Of a DNA stretch of 50,962 nucleotides, positions 25,683-34,795 are shown piece by piece (position 1 is the first letter of the stretch; each line of letters opens with the position of its first letter). A program made the position numbers and the translations under genes. The notes beneath the pieces are model-generated. The model made no database searches. It saw only the letters and a list, made by a program, of their open reading frames with translations, and was not told where the DNA came from. Location: NCBI GenBank assembly GCA_027013295.1, contig JALUXP010000082.1, forward strand, positions 1 through 50,962, given 5' to 3'. This DNA comes from Sulfurimonas sp. Lineage in GTDB: Bacteria; Campylobacterota; Campylobacteria; Campylobacterales; Sulfurimonadaceae.

Positions 25683-25790
25683 GACCATTGATGAAGGACA
25701 TTTGTTTCCATATGTAACATAATGGTTGCAAAAGTCTCAATATTATCAAGTATTGATTTTCATCAAGGTGTTAACTCATTGTAAAGATGA

Positions 25791-25796
25791 TATAAT
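25791..25796 (+). promoter_or_regulatory. -10 box for the soxCDYZ operon
   Basis: TATAAT in GATGATATAATCATT, about 88 bases before the soxC start, giving a leader of roughly 80 bases. A second AT-rich candidate, GATAAAAT, lies closer at about 25818. Confidence 0.5.
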
Positions 25797-25883
25797 CATT
25801 TTTTGTGCCAACTTTGTGATAAAATCAACACAGGTTATACAGATAAATATTAAAATAATAAGTATATTATAAAAGGAGAAGAT

Positions 25884-27185
25884 GTGGATAAAACATTTAA
25901 AACAGAAGAATCAACATCTGTTAGCAGAAGAGATTTCTTTAAAAAAACAGCATCTATTAGTGCAGTTGCTGCCGCTAGTTTATTAGCACCAGCTGCACTT
26001 AATGCAGATGATCCAGCTATTATGCATCACACTAAGTGGGGAACTACTTTAGGAGATGAGTGTAACTACCATCCTTATGGAGTACCATCAAAATATGAGC
26101 ATAATATTGTAAGAAGGACATCAGCATTGATGTCATCAGCAGGCGATATGCACGCTGCTATCTCTATGACACCATTATACGCACAAAAAGGTATAATCAC
26201 TCCAAGTGGTCTACACTTTACTCGTACTCACAATGGTGTAGCACATGTTGATCCAAACGAATGGAGACTTATGATACATGGTCTTGTTGAAAAGACTATA
26301 GTATTGACTCTTGATCAGTTGAAAAAATATCCTAATGAAAGTGTTATTCACTTCTTAGAATGTCCTTCAAATGGTGCTGCTGAGTGGAAAGGTCCACAGT
26401 TTAATTCTGTGCAATTTGTAAGAGGTATGATGAGTTGTTCTGAATGGACTGGTGTCCGTCTCAAGACTATTCTTGATGACTTAGGTCTTAAGCCAACTGC
26501 TAAATGGATGTTAGCAGAAGGTTCTGATGGATCTGAGATGAGCAGAACAGTGCCAGTTGAAAAGGTACTTGATGATGCGATGATCGTTTGGGGACAAAAT
26601 GGTGAGGCTCTTCGTGATGAACAAGGGTATCCAGCTCGTTTATTTCTCCCAGGTTGGGAAGCTAACCTCTGTGTTAAATGGCTAAAAAGATTAGAGTTTG
26701 GCGATAAGCCATGGTATGCAAAAGAGGAAACTTCTAAGTATACTGCACTTACTGCAAGTGGCAAAGCTATTCAACACTTTTATGCACTAGAGACTAACTC
26801 TATTATCATCGCTCCATGTCCAGAGAAGCCTTGGACCGATTTGAAAAAAGGTGAGATGATAGAGATAGAAGGTTTAGCATGGAGTGGTTATGGTACCGTC
26901 CGTGGTGTTGATATCAGTTTTGACGGCGGTAAGAACTGGGTAGAAGCAAGCCTTAAAGGTTTAGTGCTTCCTAAATCTTGGACTAAGTTTTCTTACATGT
27001 ATAAATATGAAGGTAAACCATTGTTGCTTCAAAGTCGTTCTTATGATGATTCTGGTGATGTTCAACCAACTGTAAATCAAGAAAAAACTGTTGTAGGTGT
27101 TGAAGGTGTTTATCATAGAAATGCTATCCATACATGGGAAGTCACTGCTAAAGGGGAGGTAAACAATGTTCAAGTTAGATCGTAA
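25884..27185 (+). CDS. soxC: SoxC, molybdenum subunit of sulfane dehydrogenase
   Basis: SoxCD oxidises the sulfane sulfur bound to SoxY in the periplasm. The 433-residue protein has a Tat signal (SRRDFFKKTASISAVAAASLLAP, shortened: residues about 14-36), then a sulfite-oxidase-type Mo domain with the molybdopterin Cys in IHFLECPSNGAAEWKG (about 154-169), and a C-terminal dimerisation domain (VRGVDISFDGGKNWVEA, about 339). Start is GTG with AAAGGAGAAG upstream. Length is normal for SoxC. It heads an operon in which soxD overlaps by 20 bases. Mo-cofactor genes moaC and mobA are also in this window. Confidence 0.93.
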   Translation: MDKTFKTEESTSVSRRDFFKKTASISAVAAASLLAPAALNADDPAIMHHTKWGTTLGDECNYHPYGVPSKYEHNIVRRTSALMSSAGDMHAAISMTPLYAQKGIITPSGLHFTRTHNGVAHVDPNEWRLMIHGLVEKTIVLTLDQLKKYPNESVIHFLECPSNGAAEWKGPQFNSVQFVRGMMSCSEWTGVRLKTILDDLGLKPTAKWMLAEGSDGSEMSRTVPVEKVLDDAMIVWGQNGEALRDEQGYPARLFLPGWEANLCVKWLKRLEFGDKPWYAKEETSKYTALTASGKAIQHFYALETNSIIIAPCPEKPWTDLKKGEMIEIEGLAWSGYGTVRGVDISFDGGKNWVEASLKGLVLPKSWTKFSYMYKYEGKPLLLQSRSYDDSGDVQPTVNQEKTVVGVEGVYHRNAIHTWEVTAKGEVNNVQVRS

Positions 27186-28380
27186 ATCAATATTAATTGG
27201 AACTTCAGCTTTTGCTGCATCTGTTGTGTTATTGTCAGGATGTGGTGATTCTACTTCTACAGGCGTAGCATCAAATAGTAACAAAACATGTGAATTAGGT
27301 GTGTATAAGATTATAGATAAGCACGCTATCGATGGTGGTGTAATATATGCTAGACAAAATGGTGTATATACTGATTATCGTTATAATCAACAAAGCATGA
27401 AAGGTCTTGATTATGGAAGACCTGCAACTGCTGATGAGATTAAGGCATGGGATGTAGATGCTTTGCCTGATGGTACAGGTCTACCAGAAGGTCAAGGTTC
27501 AGTTGAAGAGGGTGATGAGCTATTTGAAGCACAATGTGCATCGTGTCATGGTGACTTTGGTGGTGGTGGAAAAGGTTATCCACAGCTTACTGGAGGAAAC
27601 CAAGATAAAGATGAAAAAGGTATAGTGAAAGTTCTTAAAAACCAAAGGCTATTACCAGGTATGGCTGCACCAAAAAGAACAGTCGGTACTTACTGGCCAA
27701 AAGCTACAACGCTCTTTACATATATTAGAGATGCAATGCCATATGCTTCACCAAAAAGTTTAACTGATGATCAAGTTTATGCGATCACTGCATATATCTT
27801 AGCAAACAACAATATCAAAATTGATGGCGAAGAGATGGATGATGAGTATGTACTCAATGCAAAAAAACTTGCACAAGTTGTTCTTCCAAACAATAATGGT
27901 TTCTACCCTGACATTGATGGTCCAAAAGGTCCAGCAAATGTAAAAGCATTTTTTGCTGATCGTGGTAAAAATATTGGTATCGGTATCAGATGTATGCATG
28001 ACTGTAAAGATGTGAGTAAAGATGGTCATGGTAAAATGGTAGCTCCATCTGTATTTAAAATTAAATATGAAATGTCAGATGTTGTTCCTCCATACAATTA
28101 CGCAAGAGATTTGCCACCAGAAGTAGATAATGGACTTGTATCTAAAGGTGAAAAAATGTATAATACATCTTGTAAACTTTGTCACGGTACGGATACTATG
28201 GGTGCACCAATGGTCGGAGATAAAGAAGCTTGGGCTAGCGTAATGGAAAAAGGACTTGATGGAGTCGTTCATAATGCTATCAAAGGTACAGGTGGAATGC
28301 CTCCAAAAGGTGGTAATGCGGACTTGTCAGATTCTGACATTAAAACTATAGTCGAATTTATGGCAAATTCTAGTAAGTAA
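27166..28380 (+). CDS. soxD: SoxD, di-haem cytochrome subunit of sulfane dehydrogenase
   Basis: The 404-residue partner of SoxC carries two haem c sites, QCASCHGDFGGGG (about 124) and SCKLCHGTDTMGAP (about 336), with Met-containing segments for axial ligands (e.g. RDAMPYASPKSL). The N-terminus looks like a lipoprotein signal: a hydrophobic run ending LLSGCGDST, so Cys about 26 may be lipidated and the complex membrane-tethered. A further Cys pair in GIRCMHDCKD is not a haem motif. It overlaps soxC, which argues for coupled translation and a fixed ratio. Confidence 0.92.
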   Translation: MFKLDRKSILIGTSAFAASVVLLSGCGDSTSTGVASNSNKTCELGVYKIIDKHAIDGGVIYARQNGVYTDYRYNQQSMKGLDYGRPATADEIKAWDVDALPDGTGLPEGQGSVEEGDELFEAQCASCHGDFGGGGKGYPQLTGGNQDKDEKGIVKVLKNQRLLPGMAAPKRTVGTYWPKATTLFTYIRDAMPYASPKSLTDDQVYAITAYILANNNIKIDGEEMDDEYVLNAKKLAQVVLPNNNGFYPDIDGPKGPANVKAFFADRGKNIGIGIRCMHDCKDVSKDGHGKMVAPSVFKIKYEMSDVVPPYNYARDLPPEVDNGLVSKGEKMYNTSCKLCHGTDTMGAPMVGDKEAWASVMEKGLDGVVHNAIKGTGGMPPKGGNADLSDSDIKTIVEFMANSSK

Positions 28381-28405
28381 TTTACATTAATATAAAGGAA
28401 ATAAA

Positions 28406-28867
28406 ATGGATAGAAGAAAATTTTTTAAGGGCGTAGGACTTGTAGCATTTGCTGCAATCGTTGCACCAACAACAAGTTTAAAAGCAGTAGATTTCAGAGC
28501 TACTAAACCAGAAGCATGGGCAGCTGAGAAGTCAGTTGACGCTATTAAGGCACTGTTTGGTGGTACTCCAACTGAGAGTGATAAAATCTCTTTCAAAGCT
28601 CCTAAATTAGCTGAAAATGGTGGGTCTATCCCAATTACTATCAAATCTAAATTAGATTTAGAAACTGTTGCACTTTTCCAAGATGCTAATCCAAGAGCTT
28701 TATCTTGTGTATTTACTGTACCTGTTGATGCTATTATTGATTATGATATTCGTATCAAAATGAGACAAACCGCTTTCGTTACTGTTGTAGGTAAAGAGAG
28801 AGGAACAGGTAAACTTTATAGTACTAAAAAAGAGATTGATGTTTCAATCGGTGGTTGTGGAGGTTGA
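28406..28867 (+). CDS. soxY: SoxY, sulfur-carrier protein
   Basis: SoxY carries sulfur intermediates covalently on a Cys in a flexible C-terminal arm. The 153-residue protein ends VSIGGCGG, the exact carrier arm. It begins with a Tat signal (MDRRKFFKGVGLVAFAAIV), so it is exported folded, normally with SoxZ. Length and termini are normal. It lies between soxD and soxZ with its own AAAGGA ribosome site. Confidence 0.96.
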   Translation: MDRRKFFKGVGLVAFAAIVAPTTSLKAVDFRATKPEAWAAEKSVDAIKALFGGTPTESDKISFKAPKLAENGGSIPITIKSKLDLETVALFQDANPRALSCVFTVPVDAIIDYDIRIKMRQTAFVTVVGKERGTGKLYSTKKEIDVSIGGCGG

Positions 28868-28929
28868 TTTAACCCCACCCCGCAAAGATTTAAAAGTACA
28901 AAAATAAAATAAATATTAAAGGAAATATT

Positions 28930-29232
28930 ATGGGTAAAGCAAAAATTAAGGCAAAAAACAAAAAAGGTATTACTAAAGTAAAAGCAATGTTTACTAGCTT
29001 GATGGCTGATGTAGAACAAGCAAAGAAAACAGGTGTTGAAGTATCATACATTAGACAAGTTGTAGCAACTATCAATGATAAAGTTGTATATGAAATTTCT
29101 ATGAGTGGATTTATGTCTGAAAACCCTCTTCTTAAGTTTAAGACTAAGTCAGGGAAAAAAGGTGAGAAAATTGTATTTACTGTAACTGATAATAATGGTA
29201 AAACATTCACAGCTAAGAAAAAAATTAAGTAA
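28930..29232 (+). CDS. soxZ: SoxZ, partner of the sulfur carrier
   Basis: A 100-residue all-beta protein without its own signal peptide, as expected for SoxZ, which is exported as a complex with SoxY. The ISMSGFMSENPLLKFKT segment (about 57-73) and the C-terminal FTVTDNNGKTFTAKKKI strand are typical of the family. It follows soxY by 62 bases with a clear ribosome site (AAAGGAAATATT). Confidence 0.93.
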   Translation: MGKAKIKAKNKKGITKVKAMFTSLMADVEQAKKTGVEVSYIRQVVATINDKVVYEISMSGFMSENPLLKFKTKSGKKGEKIVFTVTDNNGKTFTAKKKIK

Positions 29233-29254
29233 TAATTTTTAGGTAAGGATACTT

Positions 29255-30367
29255 ATGAAAAACAAATTAATTATCTTATTTGCACTTGTGGCATTCGCAA
29301 TAGCGTTGCCATTTGTTGGAAATAAAAGTATAGATGTTAAAAACCCCCATAAACTTGACATTGATGGGAATTTTATCATGTATGATTGGGACTATCAAGG
29401 TTTTAAAGAGGGTTCTAGGACTGGTGACAATCCAGAATGGAACTATAATCTTCATCCTGTTCAGATTAGTGAAAGAGTATGGTGCTTCTTTGGAGCAATG
29501 CAGATGCCAACAAAAGACAATGCTGGAGATATGTCAAATAGTTGTTATATCAAAGGTGATGATAGTTGGATAGCATGGGATTCAGGTCCGTCATATATAT
29601 TTGCTAAACAAGCTCACGCTGCTATGAAAAAGATTAAAGATATGCCAGTTAAGACTGTCTTTGTTAGTCATGAGCACGATGATCACTGGTTAGGTAATAA
29701 CTACTACAAAGAGACTCAGGGTGCTACAATATATGGTCCTAAATCCATCAATGTAAACTACCTAGGTTATGATGAGCATACTGGTAAACCAAATGAAAAT
29801 ACTAGAAAAGTGCCACCTCAAACTAGAATGATTCGAGCACTGTATCAAAATGCTATCAGAGGTACTAAACTAGTTCCAGTTGATAAATCATATGATGATA
29901 CTCATACTTTTAATCTACATGGTGTAAAACTAGAGTATGTAAAAGTTGGTTATGCTCACTCTGAAGAAGATTGGTTCTTGTATCTTCCAGATGATAAAGT
30001 CGCATTAGTTGCAGATGTTGTTATGAATGGTCGTGTTACATCGAACCGTGATGGTATCATCATCGGTCAATTAAATGCTCTTAAAGCTATCAAATCAAGA
30101 GATTGGAACCACTTAGTTCCTGGTCATGGTTTTGTAACTGATAAAAGTGCTACGGATGAGTCTGTAAAATACTTTACTCTTATCAAAGATAGAGTACTTG
30201 AGGGTATTGAAGAAGAGATTCCAGCTGATTACATTACAAAGTATGTAACTCTTGATGAATTTAGAGATAAAGACTTGTACTACATCTTAAGTCCAGGTAA
30301 TGTTTTTAGATCTTATGAAGAACTTGAAATGTATGATGATGATGATGTGGAAGATGATATAGATTAA
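29255..30367 (+). CDS. Secreted metallo-beta-lactamase-fold hydrolase (SoxH-like)
   Basis: 370 residues with a signal peptide (IILFALVAFAIALPFVG, about 5-21) and the metal site SHEHDDHWLGNNYY (about 138-151), followed by GYAHSEEDWFLYLPDDKVALVAD (about 233) and LVPGHGFVTD (about 288). This matches the MBL-fold proteins encoded at the end of soxCDYZ clusters in Campylobacterota and called SoxH. The substrate is not established; a periplasmic sulfur ester or thiol is an inference. The acidic C-terminal tail (YDDDDVEDDID) is unusual. It starts 22 bases after soxZ. Confidence 0.8.
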   Translation: MKNKLIILFALVAFAIALPFVGNKSIDVKNPHKLDIDGNFIMYDWDYQGFKEGSRTGDNPEWNYNLHPVQISERVWCFFGAMQMPTKDNAGDMSNSCYIKGDDSWIAWDSGPSYIFAKQAHAAMKKIKDMPVKTVFVSHEHDDHWLGNNYYKETQGATIYGPKSINVNYLGYDEHTGKPNENTRKVPPQTRMIRALYQNAIRGTKLVPVDKSYDDTHTFNLHGVKLEYVKVGYAHSEEDWFLYLPDDKVALVADVVMNGRVTSNRDGIIIGQLNALKAIKSRDWNHLVPGHGFVTDKSATDESVKYFTLIKDRVLEGIEEEIPADYITKYVTLDEFRDKDLYYILSPGNVFRSYEELEMYDDDDVEDDID

Positions 30368-30396
30368 TATTCTTAAGTTCAAGATAATTAATTTTT

Positions 30397-30402
30397 TATA
30401 AT
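30397..30402 (+). promoter_or_regulatory. Possible -10 box upstream of the MOSC gene
   Basis: TATAAT after a T-rich run. It would give a leader of about 100 bases before the start at 30514. The leader contains a hairpin of TGCACAAA and TTTGTGCA (about 30427-30456), which could be an attenuator or a terminator for the sox operon. Confidence 0.4.
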
Positions 30403-30513
30403 CGCTCTATTCTTACCGTCCATATATGCACAAAGCTAGTAAATGGTTTTGTGCACCACAATGCAAAACCCTTTTTTAAACTATACCAAATTATTTAAAA
30501 GCGAGCATCAGCC

Positions 30514-30948
30514 ATGCTATCTAATCCTATTGGAAAAGTATTGGAACTATTTTATTCTACAAATGATGGTAGAGTAAATCCAGATAAATTAACACTCGAT
30601 AAAAAAGGTGTTATAGAAGACAAATATTATAATAAAAATATACAGAGGTCAGTTTTAATTGCCACTAAAGAGAGCTATGACTTGGCTCAATACCATGGTA
30701 TTGATGCAGCCTACAGTGCATTGGGAGAAAATCTACTCATAGACTATAACCCGTATCATTTGAAACCAGGTGCAAGGCTTCAGGTGGGTGAGGTACTATT
30801 AGAGATTTCTCAAAACTGTACACTTTGCAATAGTTTAGCAAAAGTAGATGCGAGACTGCCAAAACTACTCAAAGATGATAGAGGTATATTTGCTAAAGTT
30901 ATCAGTAGTGGGAATATAGTTAAAGATGATAATATTTTTCTTTTATAA
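30514..30948 (+). CDS. MOSC domain protein
   Basis: 144 residues making one MOSC domain: GVIEDKYYNKNIQRSVLIAT (about 31-50), LGENLLIDYNPYHLKPGARLQVGEVLLEI (shortened: about 70-98) and the conserved Cys in QNCTLCNSLAKVD. MOSC domains transfer sulfur or bind molybdenum cofactor. Sitting between a Mo-dependent Sox enzyme and a flavoprotein, it may serve Mo-cofactor sulfuration or sulfur trafficking; the sequence does not decide. The ribosome site is weak. Confidence 0.82.
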   Translation: MLSNPIGKVLELFYSTNDGRVNPDKLTLDKKGVIEDKYYNKNIQRSVLIATKESYDLAQYHGIDAAYSALGENLLIDYNPYHLKPGARLQVGEVLLEISQNCTLCNSLAKVDARLPKLLKDDRGIFAKVISSGNIVKDDNIFLL

Positions 30949-30964
30949 ATAAGTACTTATAGTG

Positions 30965-30970
30965 TATAAT
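30965..30970 (+). promoter_or_regulatory. -10 box for the FccB-like gene
   Basis: TATAAT preceded by AAGTACTTATAGTG, 37 bases before the start codon. The AAGTACTT palindrome just upstream (30953-30960) could be an operator. Confidence 0.5.
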
Positions 30971-31001
30971 ATCACAAAATTGAAATAAATGAGGAAATAT
31001 A

Positions 31002-32348
31002 ATGGCAATATCAAGAAGAGACGCATTAAAATTTACTGGTGCAGTTGCTGCAGCTACAGCGATTAGTGGATGTAATCAATCACAAGATGTTCATCCAAAA
31101 GTAAATCTGAATCCTAGAAAATCTGACTATACTGCTCCTATAAGCAAAGCAAAAGGTCCTAGAATTGTAGTTGTTGGCGGTGGTTGGTCTGGGCTTTCCA
31201 TAGCTAAATATACAAAAATATTCGCACCAACAGCTGATGTTGTACTTGTAGAGCAAAGATACGAGTTCGTTTCTTGCCCTATGAGCAATCTATGGCTTGT
31301 AGATCAAGTAGATTTAAAATACTTGACTCATGATTATCTCGAAGCTGCTAGAAACAATGATTATACTTTTTTTCATGCTGCAGCAACTGGTATGGATAAA
31401 AAAAATAGGATTTTACATACAAGTGATGGCGATATAGCTTATGATTACTTGGTATTTGCACCAGGAATTGATTATGATTATTCGCGATGGACTAGTGATA
31501 TCGCTTTTGAAACGAGACTTAGGCAAGAATATCCAGCAGGTTTTATCCCTGGAAGTGAGCATCTCACTCTTAAAAATAAAATTCAAAACTTCAAAGGTGG
31601 TAATTTTATCTTAACTGTTCCAAGCGGAAATTACAGATGTTTACCTGCCCCTTATGAGAGAGCATGTATTATTGCGGATCATTTTAAGCAAAAAAAACTT
31701 GATGCAAAGGTAATATTGCTTGATGAAAACAATACAATAACCATCAAGAAAAAAGGTTTCCAATCTGCCTTTGATGAGATGTATGCAGACTATTTAGAAT
31801 ATATTCCAAATACAAAAATCAAAAATATAGATCTTGATAAAAAAGTTGTAAAAACTGAATTTGATGAGATAGAGTTTGAAGATGCAGCTTTTTATCCCCA
31901 TGTTCGAGGTGCAAAGATACTTGAGCGTTGTGGCATTGCTAAAGATGCAAAAAATATGCTCGAAGGTGATATTAACCAACTTACTTATGAGGTTAATGGT
32001 CTTGAAAATGTATATATCACAGGTGATTCGCGTCCTATGGGATTTTCAAAATCTGGAAATACATCTAACTCTGAAGGACATTTTGTAGCAAAGTTAATAG
32101 CACAAAAAATCAATAAAAGTAAAACAATCAAATGGGAACCACCAACAACTACATGTTTTTCTGTAGTTGCGACAAAACCTCTAAAAGCCATCTATATCTA
32201 TACCCAGTATGCATACAATAAAAATGATAAAACATTTAGTTTTGCAAATACTTTAAGTAGTGAAGATTGGAAAAAAGATGGTGCGGTGAATGCTAGTTCA
32301 GTATATGATTGGGCGAATGCACTTTATACGGATATGTTCGACAAATAA
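31002..32348 (+). CDS. FccB/SoxF-type flavoprotein (sulfide dehydrogenase flavin subunit)
   Basis: The 448-residue protein starts with a Tat motif followed by a lipobox-like site (SRRDALKFTGAVAAATAISGC), so it may be a Tat-exported lipoprotein. FAD binding is at PRIVVVGGGWSGLSIAKYT (about 49-67). EQRYEFVSCPMSNLWLVDQV (about 84-103) is the segment that carries the flavin-linked Cys in flavocytochrome c sulfide dehydrogenases. Further Cys in SGNYRCLPAPYERA and TTTCFSVVATKPL fit the redox pair. The usual cytochrome subunit FccA is not adjacent, so the electron acceptor is open. Confidence 0.8.
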   Translation: MAISRRDALKFTGAVAAATAISGCNQSQDVHPKVNLNPRKSDYTAPISKAKGPRIVVVGGGWSGLSIAKYTKIFAPTADVVLVEQRYEFVSCPMSNLWLVDQVDLKYLTHDYLEAARNNDYTFFHAAATGMDKKNRILHTSDGDIAYDYLVFAPGIDYDYSRWTSDIAFETRLRQEYPAGFIPGSEHLTLKNKIQNFKGGNFILTVPSGNYRCLPAPYERACIIADHFKQKKLDAKVILLDENNTITIKKKGFQSAFDEMYADYLEYIPNTKIKNIDLDKKVVKTEFDEIEFEDAAFYPHVRGAKILERCGIAKDAKNMLEGDINQLTYEVNGLENVYITGDSRPMGFSKSGNTSNSEGHFVAKLIAQKINKSKTIKWEPPTTTCFSVVATKPLKAIYIYTQYAYNKNDKTFSFANTLSSEDWKKDGAVNASSVYDWANALYTDMFDK

Positions 32349-32367
32349 ATCCTTTTAGGATTTATTT
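32343..32367. terminator. Bidirectional terminator between convergent genes
   Basis: AAATAAATCC and GGATTTATTT form a perfect 10-bp stem around TTTTA. The hairpin sits on the stop of the FccB-like gene and just past the end of the minus-strand gene that ends at 32378. Confidence 0.8.
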
Positions 32368-32377
32368 GAAGAAGTTC

Positions 32378-33430
32378 TTACTTCTTATCTATAAACTCTT
32401 TGCCAGATTTAATAGCATTACCTAAAGCTACTTTAGCTACACCCCACGCTTGTTTACCCATCTCTTTTGCTTCTTGAGCTTTTGGAGACTTAAGTGCCTC
32501 TTCTGTTTTACTTACCGCTTTTTTTGCAAATGATGAAAATCTTTCTTTCATGGCATCTGCAGTTTCTTTGGAGATGTGGACAAGCTCCTCTAAGTCGTAG
32601 TGCATCTTTTGGTTAAGATCTATTAAAAGTTTTCTTATTTGTGGGGAACTTTCATTGGCTTGTGTTTGAACTATTTGAAGAAAAAGAGTGTCTGTTTGAT
32701 TTAAGTCTTCCATAATAGTATCATAGTCTGCTATGAGTATATGTTTTGCTTCTATAGGTATGTACATGATGCGTTGCTTAAATCTATCTATAGCACATGC
32801 TAAGCCACTTCTCATGCCCTTGAGGGTAGCTTCAAGTATGGTAGAAGCTTGGTTTGGTGTAGCCTCAGCTAATTCTATAGCAGAGCTAAGAATTGTGGAG
32901 AGTATCTTTCTTATGCGAATGGTGTTGAGTGAGCCCTCTTTGATAGCTTCATAAGTAAGGTCCTTGACAACCTCATTTATCTGTTGGCTTGCTTGTGAAT
33001 CTTTTGCTTTTTCCAAAGAGGTGATGATAGCAGACTCCACCATCTCACTGAGAAGATCAAAGATATCTACTGACTGCAATTTTACTTGATGAAGTTTAGA
33101 AAGAGTGAGATTATCATCTTCGCTTATGTGTTGCTCTATAGCATTAAAGACATCATATTTTATATCTTGGAGTGCATCTAACTTTTTATCAAGTTCTATT
33201 TGTAGTTTTTCTTTTTTTGCAAGCAGTTCTTCCACTTCGGCATGAACTTTAGCTGTCTCAAGATCAAGCACTGTAGAAGTAAGTGATTTCATCTCATTGA
33301 GGTTGAGAGCAGTTAGGTCTATGCCTGCAGACTTTGTCTCCTCAATAGCATTTGTTACTCGCTTTTGAACACTTCTAAACCTAAGATTGTATATCTTTTT
33401 AACATGTTCTTGTATTTTATCAATTTCCAT
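32378..33430 (-). CDS. Long helical hypothetical protein
   Basis: 350 residues, almost all helix, with coiled-coil stretches (AEVEELLAKKEKLQIELDKKL, about 80-100), no signal peptide and an Ala/Lys-rich C-terminal third (about 295-350, e.g. KEMGKQAWGVAKVALGNAIK) that could be amphipathic. It resembles conserved hypotheticals of sulfur-oxidising proteobacteria, but I know of no proven function. Strong ribosome site (AAGGAG). It is the last gene of a minus-strand series after the YbeD-like gene. Confidence 0.65.
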   Translation of the reverse strand: MEIDKIQEHVKKIYNLRFRSVQKRVTNAIEETKSAGIDLTALNLNEMKSLTSTVLDLETAKVHAEVEELLAKKEKLQIELDKKLDALQDIKYDVFNAIEQHISEDDNLTLSKLHQVKLQSVDIFDLLSEMVESAIITSLEKAKDSQASQQINEVVKDLTYEAIKEGSLNTIRIRKILSTILSSAIELAEATPNQASTILEATLKGMRSGLACAIDRFKQRIMYIPIEAKHILIADYDTIMEDLNQTDTLFLQIVQTQANESSPQIRKLLIDLNQKMHYDLEELVHISKETADAMKERFSSFAKKAVSKTEEALKSPKAQEAKEMGKQAWGVAKVALGNAIKSGKEFIDKK

Positions 33431-33445
33431 AAAAACTCCTTAGTT

Positions 33446-33715
33446 TTATAATACCATTTTTATATCTTGATGCGCTTTGAGTGCGTCAAAGATAAAGTTT
33501 CTGTCATCTTCGTTGTGAACCAACAAATCAAGGTTCATACTCACAAATTTACCTGTTTTGCTTGCATTTGAGTGGCTCAGTTTATGTTCCCTCTCTAAGA
33601 TAACCTCATGGACCACTTTTTGGATGAGTGCTTTATCTAAAGAGATGAGTTTGTAGCTCCACTCAAGAGGATACTCCAGCTCTACTTTTTGTTTACTATC
33701 GTTTATAATCTCCAC
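33446..33715 (-). CDS. YbeD/HP0495-like (DUF493) protein
   Basis: With GTG at 33715 as start the protein has 89 residues, the usual length, and begins [23 protein letters not shown] lies correctly before this GTG. An ATG further upstream at 33748 would add an unsupported N-terminus that overlaps moaC more deeply. The ferredoxin-like fold is suggested by [20 protein letters not shown]. The small ACT-like family has no settled role. It overlaps the 3' end of moaC by 20 bases. Confidence 0.72.
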   Translation of the reverse strand: MEIINDSKQKVELEYPLEWSYKLISLDKALIQKVVHEVILEREHKLSHSNASKTGKFVSMNLDLLVHNEDDRNFIFDALKAHQDIKMVL

Positions 33716-34166
33716 TTTTACCTCCTGATTTTTTCTCAAGTTGAACATGGCGGATAACCATCCCTTTGTCTATAGCTTTGACCATATCATAAATAGTAAG
33801 CAGTCCTATAGATGTCCCCGTAAGTGCTTCCATCTCTACCCCTGTTTGCCCTGTGAGTTTAGCAGTTACTATAAGCTTAAATCCTGGCAATTCTGGTAAC
33901 TCCTCTACATCACAGTTGATACCACTAAGATTGAGCGGATGGCACATTGGGATGAGATCACTTGTCTTTTTAACACCCATAATAGCTGCGATAACTGCAG
34001 TTTGAAGGACTGGACCTTTTTTTGTTTTCTCTGCTACTATAGCGTCGTAAGCATCTTGGCTCATCTCTATGATGCCACTAGCTACAGCTACTCTCGTTGT
34101 TTGGTTTTTGTCACTTACATCAACCATTTTTGGTCTTTGGTTTTCATCTAGGTGTGTTAGGTTCAT
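33696..34166 (-). CDS. moaC: Cyclic pyranopterin monophosphate synthase
   Basis: MoaC works with MoaA in the first step of molybdenum cofactor synthesis. The 156-residue protein has the signatures [20 protein letters not shown] (about 12-31), [14 protein letters not shown] (about 69-82) and the catalytic region [20 protein letters not shown] (about 108-127). Length is normal. It lies with mobA in a minus-strand block, so Mo-cofactor synthesis is grouped and serves enzymes such as SoxC. Confidence 0.96.
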   Translation of the reverse strand: MNLTHLDENQRPKMVDVSDKNQTTRVAVASGIIEMSQDAYDAIVAEKTKKGPVLQTAVIAAIMGVKKTSDLIPMCHPLNLSGINCDVEELPELPGFKLIVTAKLTGQTGVEMEALTGTSIGLLTIYDMVKAIDKGMVIRHVQLEKKSGGKSGDYKR

Positions 34167-34206
34167 TTTTACTCTTTAATATTTTTATCATTATAGCTAA
34201 GATGTG

Positions 34207-34779
34207 TTAAATGAGTTGTAATGCTTCTTCGTATTCTTGTGGATTGTTGAGATTTAAAAATTTTTTGTCCTCTTGAGAGTGGACAAATTTTGTATTGCTA
34301 TTTTTAAGTAAGAAGCCAAGTTTATGATTGTCCTCTTGGAGCATCTTGACAAATGAGTTTTGAAGGGAGCGGTGGTAGATGCCACACATTGGTTGTATGC
34401 CAGAGTCTGTTTGGGCTATACATGCATCTAGTTCTTTAGAATCTTCTATTAGAAGTTTCGAGATGGTATCTTCATCTACAAAAGGGGCATCAACACTGAG
34501 TGCAAAAAAGGCATCCTCTTTGAGTGCATCAAAGATAGCGATAAATCCTGTTGTGGGTGCATACACACCACCAGATGCAATATCTTCTATATAGTGTGCA
34601 TCAAGGTTAAATTTCTCTTTTGATTTACAAGAGATATAAACGGTTTTAAAGAGTTTCTGGAGTCTTTGGAGTTGAAACTCAGTGAGAGTGTCAAAACCTC
34701 CAAAGGGGAGGAGTGCTTTGTCTTTTCCCATGCGTGAACTTTTCCCACCAGCAAAAATCACACAAGGAATATCAATCAT
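34207..34779 (-). CDS. mobA: Molybdenum cofactor guanylyltransferase
   Basis: MobA attaches GMP to molybdopterin. The 190-residue protein opens with [20 protein letters not shown] (about 4-23), the nucleotide-binding signature, and has [15 protein letters not shown] (about 91-105), in which an Asp coordinates metal. It is the size of a typical MobA. It starts 17 bases after leuC on the same strand. Confidence 0.92.
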   Translation of the reverse strand: MIDIPCVIFAGGKSSRMGKDKALLPFGGFDTLTEFQLQRLQKLFKTVYISCKSKEKFNLDAHYIEDIASGGVYAPTTGFIAIFDALKEDAFFALSVDAPFVDEDTISKLLIEDSKELDACIAQTDSGIQPMCGIYHRSLQNSFVKMLQEDNHKLGFLLKNSNTKFVHSQEDKKFLNLNNPQEYEEALQLI

Positions 34780-34795
34780 AGCCTATCTAACCTAG

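Noticed and set aside
27160-28380. A third haem site in SoxD at the segment with Cys-x-x-Cys-x-x-x-Cys
   Set aside because: No His follows in the CxxCH arrangement, so it is not a haem c motif.
33716-33748. Longer start for the YbeD-like protein
   Set aside because: GGAGG is correctly placed before the GTG at 33715, and the shorter protein has the family length.
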